Source: Methylobacter sp. | Lineage (GTDB): Bacteria; Pseudomonadota; Gammaproteobacteria; Methylococcales; Methylomonadaceae | Assembly (NCBI GenBank): GCA_023229605.1 | Contig: JALNYY010000178.1 | Location: 1-7,746 of the forward strand | DNA: 7,746 bases | Direction: 5' to 3' | Part shown: positions 5,704 through 7,746 of the stretch, in pieces | Numbering within the stretch: position 1 is the stretch's first letter | Layout of the letters: each line of letters starts with the position of its first letter | Program-made: the position numbers and the translations under genes | The notes under the pieces: model-generated | The model's database searches: none | What the model was told of the DNA's origin: nothing | Seen by the model: only the letters and a program-made list of their open reading frames with translations

Positions 5704-6011
5704 ATCGCTTTCGCTTTTATGACCATCGTGGCCTTTTGTAATGATGGCATAGTCCAGTTTATTTGAAAACCGAACTTATCCAGCATATCAAACAGCGCAT
5801 CAATGGTGAATTTTTCAATTTTAGAGTTCATTAAATCGGATATGCGGGATTGTTTGACCCCAAGCTGTTCCGCCGCCTGCACTTGTGTCCATTGTTTACT
5901 TTCGATTAAACGGCTAAGCATGATGGATAAGTCCATTTTCATGACCATTTTACTGGCGGTTTCCGCGTCGTGATTAACATGAAATGGGCTGTCGTAAAAT
6001 TTTAATGGCAT
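5697..6011 (-). CDS. higA: HigA-like XRE-family antitoxin
   Basis: This 104-residue protein has an XRE/HTH_37-type helix-turn-helix at about 41-62 (TQVQAAEQLGVKQSRISDLM), followed by the KFTIDALFDMLDKFGFQI segment usual in partners of Gp49/HigB toxins. It should neutralise HigB and repress transcription. The frame is open to an ATG at 6075-6077 (126 residues), but I chose the ATG at 6009-6011. A perfect TATAAT -10 box (6051-6056) lies between the two, and a GGA is found about 10 nt upstream of the shorter start. The protein then begins with the KFYDSPF-type N-terminus I would expect for the family. The gene converges with higB rather than following it, so the antitoxin has its own promoter. 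Confidence 0.85.
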   Translation of the reverse strand: MPLKFYDSPFHVNHDAETASKMVMKMDLSIMLSRLIESKQWTQVQAAEQLGVKQSRISDLMNSKIEKFTIDALFDMLDKFGFQINWTMPSLQKATMVIKAKAIQ

Positions 6012-6050
6012 GATGAAAATGTCCGATAGTGACTGAGAATCTATGCCTGC

Positions 6051-6082
6051 ATTATATATAATTTTAGATAATAACATCTAAA
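6051..6082 (-). promoter_or_regulatory. higA promoter and inverted-repeat operator
   Basis: On the minus strand a perfect TATAAT -10 (6051-6056) is preceded by a poor -35 (ATGTTA, 6072-6077). That region is covered by a perfect 7-bp inverted repeat, TTTAGAT-GTTATT-ATCTAAA on the minus strand (arms 6076-6082 and 6063-6069). The placement is classic for autoregulation by an XRE antitoxin dimer. The predicted RNA starts near 6044, inside the longer open frame, and this decides the shorter higA start. Confidence 0.65.
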
Positions 6083-6087
6083 TTATT

Positions 6088-6098
6088 GAGCCCGGCTC
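6088..6098. repeat. GC-rich palindrome between cas2-3 and higA
   Basis: GAGCC-C-GGCTC is a perfect 5-bp inverted repeat 22 bp past the cas2-3 stop codon. On the minus strand it is followed by AATAATTTA rather than a U-run, so at best it is a weak terminator for the cas2-3 transcript. It may mark an edge of the inserted toxin-antitoxin segment. Confidence 0.35.
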
Positions 6099-6119
6099 TT
6101 CATCCGTGCTCCATTGGCC

Positions 6120-7746
6120 CTATCGCGGTTTTTTCCAAAACCCCAATTGATCGCAATAGGCAAAGCGCCGACCTTTCAAAATATCATTATCATCAATTTG
6201 CACGTTGATTTCGCCATAACGCAATGCGGTATCACGCAATGACCAGTTCTTTTGTTCGGCGACTTCCTCAAGCAAAGACTGATAATCGCGATAAAGCCAC
6301 CATCTGGCTTGCGCCTGATTGCTTAGTTCAATATCGGAGTCGATTTTGTAACGGTCTTCAACCGGGTTGAGCAGTCCTTGAGGCGATTTTTCGGCAAATG
6401 TCCAACCGCCTTTTCCATCCGGTATCCGGTATAAAGTCTGTTGCGGTTCCTGTTTTCTAAAAGGGCTGAGCTGTTGCGGCAGTGCGGTCAGCCACCAGCA
6501 GCCGCTTAACCAGCCTTGCAGTTGCTCCGGGCCTTGGCTTTGATAAGCGGTAAGCAACTGTTGTATGCAGTAATGCTCCAAATCCGCCAGGCGTTCGGTC
6601 TCTTGTAGTTGGGTGTTGCGCTGGATGCGCGGCAAGGCGTTGATTGAGGTCAACTGATCGTCGGGAATCAGTGTGCTTAAGTCGTGGCTGCCCAGTAGAT
6701 GGTCTTTGCTTTCATAACCGGGGCGGCAATAGGCGGGGCTTTCATCCGGTTGGATTAACGCTTTCAGGTTGTATTGCAGCAAGGCGATGTTGGCGGTATC
6801 CGGCGTTTCGTCCCGGTGCCTGAGCACCCGGCCTGCCAGCTGGATGATCGAGCGGTACGACGAGGGTTCGACCACCGCCCAATCGAAATCGTGATCGCGC
6901 CCGACTTCTTCAACCGGTGTCGCCACCAGGATGAACAGCATGTTGGCGGCGTGTCTGGTATCGAGATGTTGCCGGATCAGCGGATGCTCGAAAACTTGCT
7001 CTGGGTCGTGGCGTTTTAACACGGCGTCCAGATGCTGTTCCTGATGGTGACGCAGCAACAGCAGTTGCTGGCTGTGGTAAGCCATCACCCGTATATCCAT
7101 ATCGTCGGGCCATTGAGCTTCCGCTAAATATTGAGCCAGCTTGATGCACGGCGGAATGTTCGCGACGCGCACTACGCCGAATGAAACCCGCTTGTTGCCG
7201 TGCGGGTCAGGTCTGGCATGGCGGTGGTGAAGCGTGGCGGCGGTTTGTTGTATGGCGGTAAAAAATAGCTGTTCGAGGGTTTGATCATCGCCGATGCAAG
7301 GTTCGGTTTTATCCAGCGCGATAATCTCGGCTTTCCGGCGAACGGCTAATTTGTTTATCTTAAGCCGCTTTTTGCCGGTATAGGCTTGGTGAACCGAGCG
7401 GTAGGCTTCTATGTCGCCGTGGGATAGTGTCTCAATGTAGGTTGCAAACTCGTCGATCCAGGCGCAACCGATACGGCCGGAGACGTCGCGGGTCTTGGCA
7501 AACAGCTGCCAGCCTTCCCGGTAGGCGTTAAAATAGCCTTCGGCCAAATCGGGCGGAATAGTTGCTGAGGAGATCATCACTTTGCGTCCCAACATACCGG
7601 CCAGATGAATCAGGCGGCCTATTGCAATCAGGTCGGTTCCGTCGAAATCGTCGATTTCATCAATGACCAAATCCGAAGACATCAGCCGCAAACAGGGCAA
7701 GATATAGCGCCCGCCGCGCGTGGTTTCGGTCGCGGGCATCAGGTGG
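6120..7746 (-). CDS. cas3: Cas2-3 fusion nuclease-helicase (type I-F Cas3), C-terminal half
   Basis: The frame runs off the window at 7746, and 541 residues are visible of a protein that is usually about 1,100. Type I-F Cas3 carries a fused N-terminal Cas2 domain and an HD nuclease; both, and the Walker A motif, lie outside the window. The visible part is superfamily-2 helicase: LVIDEIDDF (DEID box, 7661-7650), SSAT motif III (7571-7560), an ATPVEEVGRD motif V-like block, QLAGRVLRHR motif VI, then the C-terminal accessory region. The Met at 7737-7739 is internal, because HL codons precede it within the conserved HLMPATE segment. It ends in TAG at 6120-6122. The protein unwinds and degrades DNA marked by the Csy complex, and with Cas1 it takes part in spacer acquisition. 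The stop is 1,055 bp from csy1, far more than usual in I-F operons. Confidence 0.97.
   Translation of the reverse strand, partial: HLMPATETTRGGRYILPCLRLMSSDLVIDEIDDFDGTDLIAIGRLIHLAGMLGRKVMISSATIPPDLAEGYFNAYREGWQLFAKTRDVSGRIGCAWIDEFATYIETLSHGDIEAYRSVHQAYTGKKRLKINKLAVRRKAEIIALDKTEPCIGDDQTLEQLFFTAIQQTAATLHHRHARPDPHGNKRVSFGVVRVANIPPCIKLAQYLAEAQWPDDMDIRVMAYHSQQLLLLRHHQEQHLDAVLKRHDPEQVFEHPLIRQHLDTRHAANMLFILVATPVEEVGRDHDFDWAVVEPSSYRSIIQLAGRVLRHRDETPDTANIALLQYNLKALIQPDESPAYCRPGYESKDHLLGSHDLSTLIPDDQLTSINALPRIQRNTQLQETERLADLEHYCIQQLLTAYQSQGPEQLQGWLSGCWWLTALPQQLSPFRKQEPQQTLYRIPDGKGGWTFAEKSPQGLLNPVEDRYKIDSDIELSNQAQARWWLYRDYQSLLEEVAEQKNWSLRDTALRYGEINVQIDDNDILKGRRFAYCDQLGFWKKPR

Noticed and set aside
6046..6072. 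A second possible target of the pseudo-spacer at the higA -10 box (CC then TGCATT)
   Set aside because: Position 3 and positions 7-10 mismatch, so the seed fails. It is unlikely to bind as it stands.

Overview
This window holds most of a type I-F (Ypest/Csy) CRISPR-Cas locus from what is very probably a gammaproteobacterium. The reasons are the repeat (begins GTTCACTGCC, ends CTTAGAAA), the Csy1-Csy2-Csy3-Csy4 set, and mid-GC coding DNA with AT-rich regulatory gaps. I do not assign a genus. All cas genes and the array read on the minus strand, so the biological order runs from high to low coordinates.

Layout, high to low: the C-terminal half of the Cas2-3 fusion nuclease-helicase (stop at 6120; the 5' part and presumably cas1 lie beyond the window). 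Then comes a non-canonical insert of about 1.05 kb (5065-6119). It contains a HigA-like XRE antitoxin gene (minus) and a HigB/Gp49-like toxin gene (plus), arranged tail to tail with a 7-bp overlap, plus an AT-rich intergenic region. Next is the tightly coupled csy1-csy2-csy3-csy4 operon (5064-1319), encoding the surveillance complex and the crRNA-processing nuclease. It is followed by a leader of about 130 bp (1188-1318), an array of 19 identical 28-bp repeats with 18 unique spacers (81-1187), and 80 bp of flank.

The most interesting element is in the AT-rich gap upstream of csy1. Two degenerate I-F repeats (5202-5229 and 5255-5282, plus strand, each 22/28 to the array consensus) flank a 25-nt pseudo-spacer. 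Both keep the Csy4 hairpin, and the first keeps the full CTTAGAAA 5' handle. The pseudo-spacer matches DNA in the csy1 promoter region at 5128-5152, directly next to a CC PAM. Positions 1-5 and 7-11 match, and the only seed mismatch is at position 6, the base that type I systems flip out. This fits a cas-regulating crRNA (CreR-like mini-CRISPR) that would direct the Csy complex to repress its own operon without a full-length match.

The toxin-antitoxin pair beside it is unusual because its genes converge rather than sharing an operon. A perfect 7-bp inverted repeat precedes the higA -10 box, and the same 10-nt half-site (TTTAGATGTT) occurs in the higB promoter. This suggests HigA controls both genes, and the pair may act as an addiction module protecting the CRISPR locus. 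The leader carries two near-consensus IHF sites, in line with IHF-assisted spacer acquisition in I-F systems.
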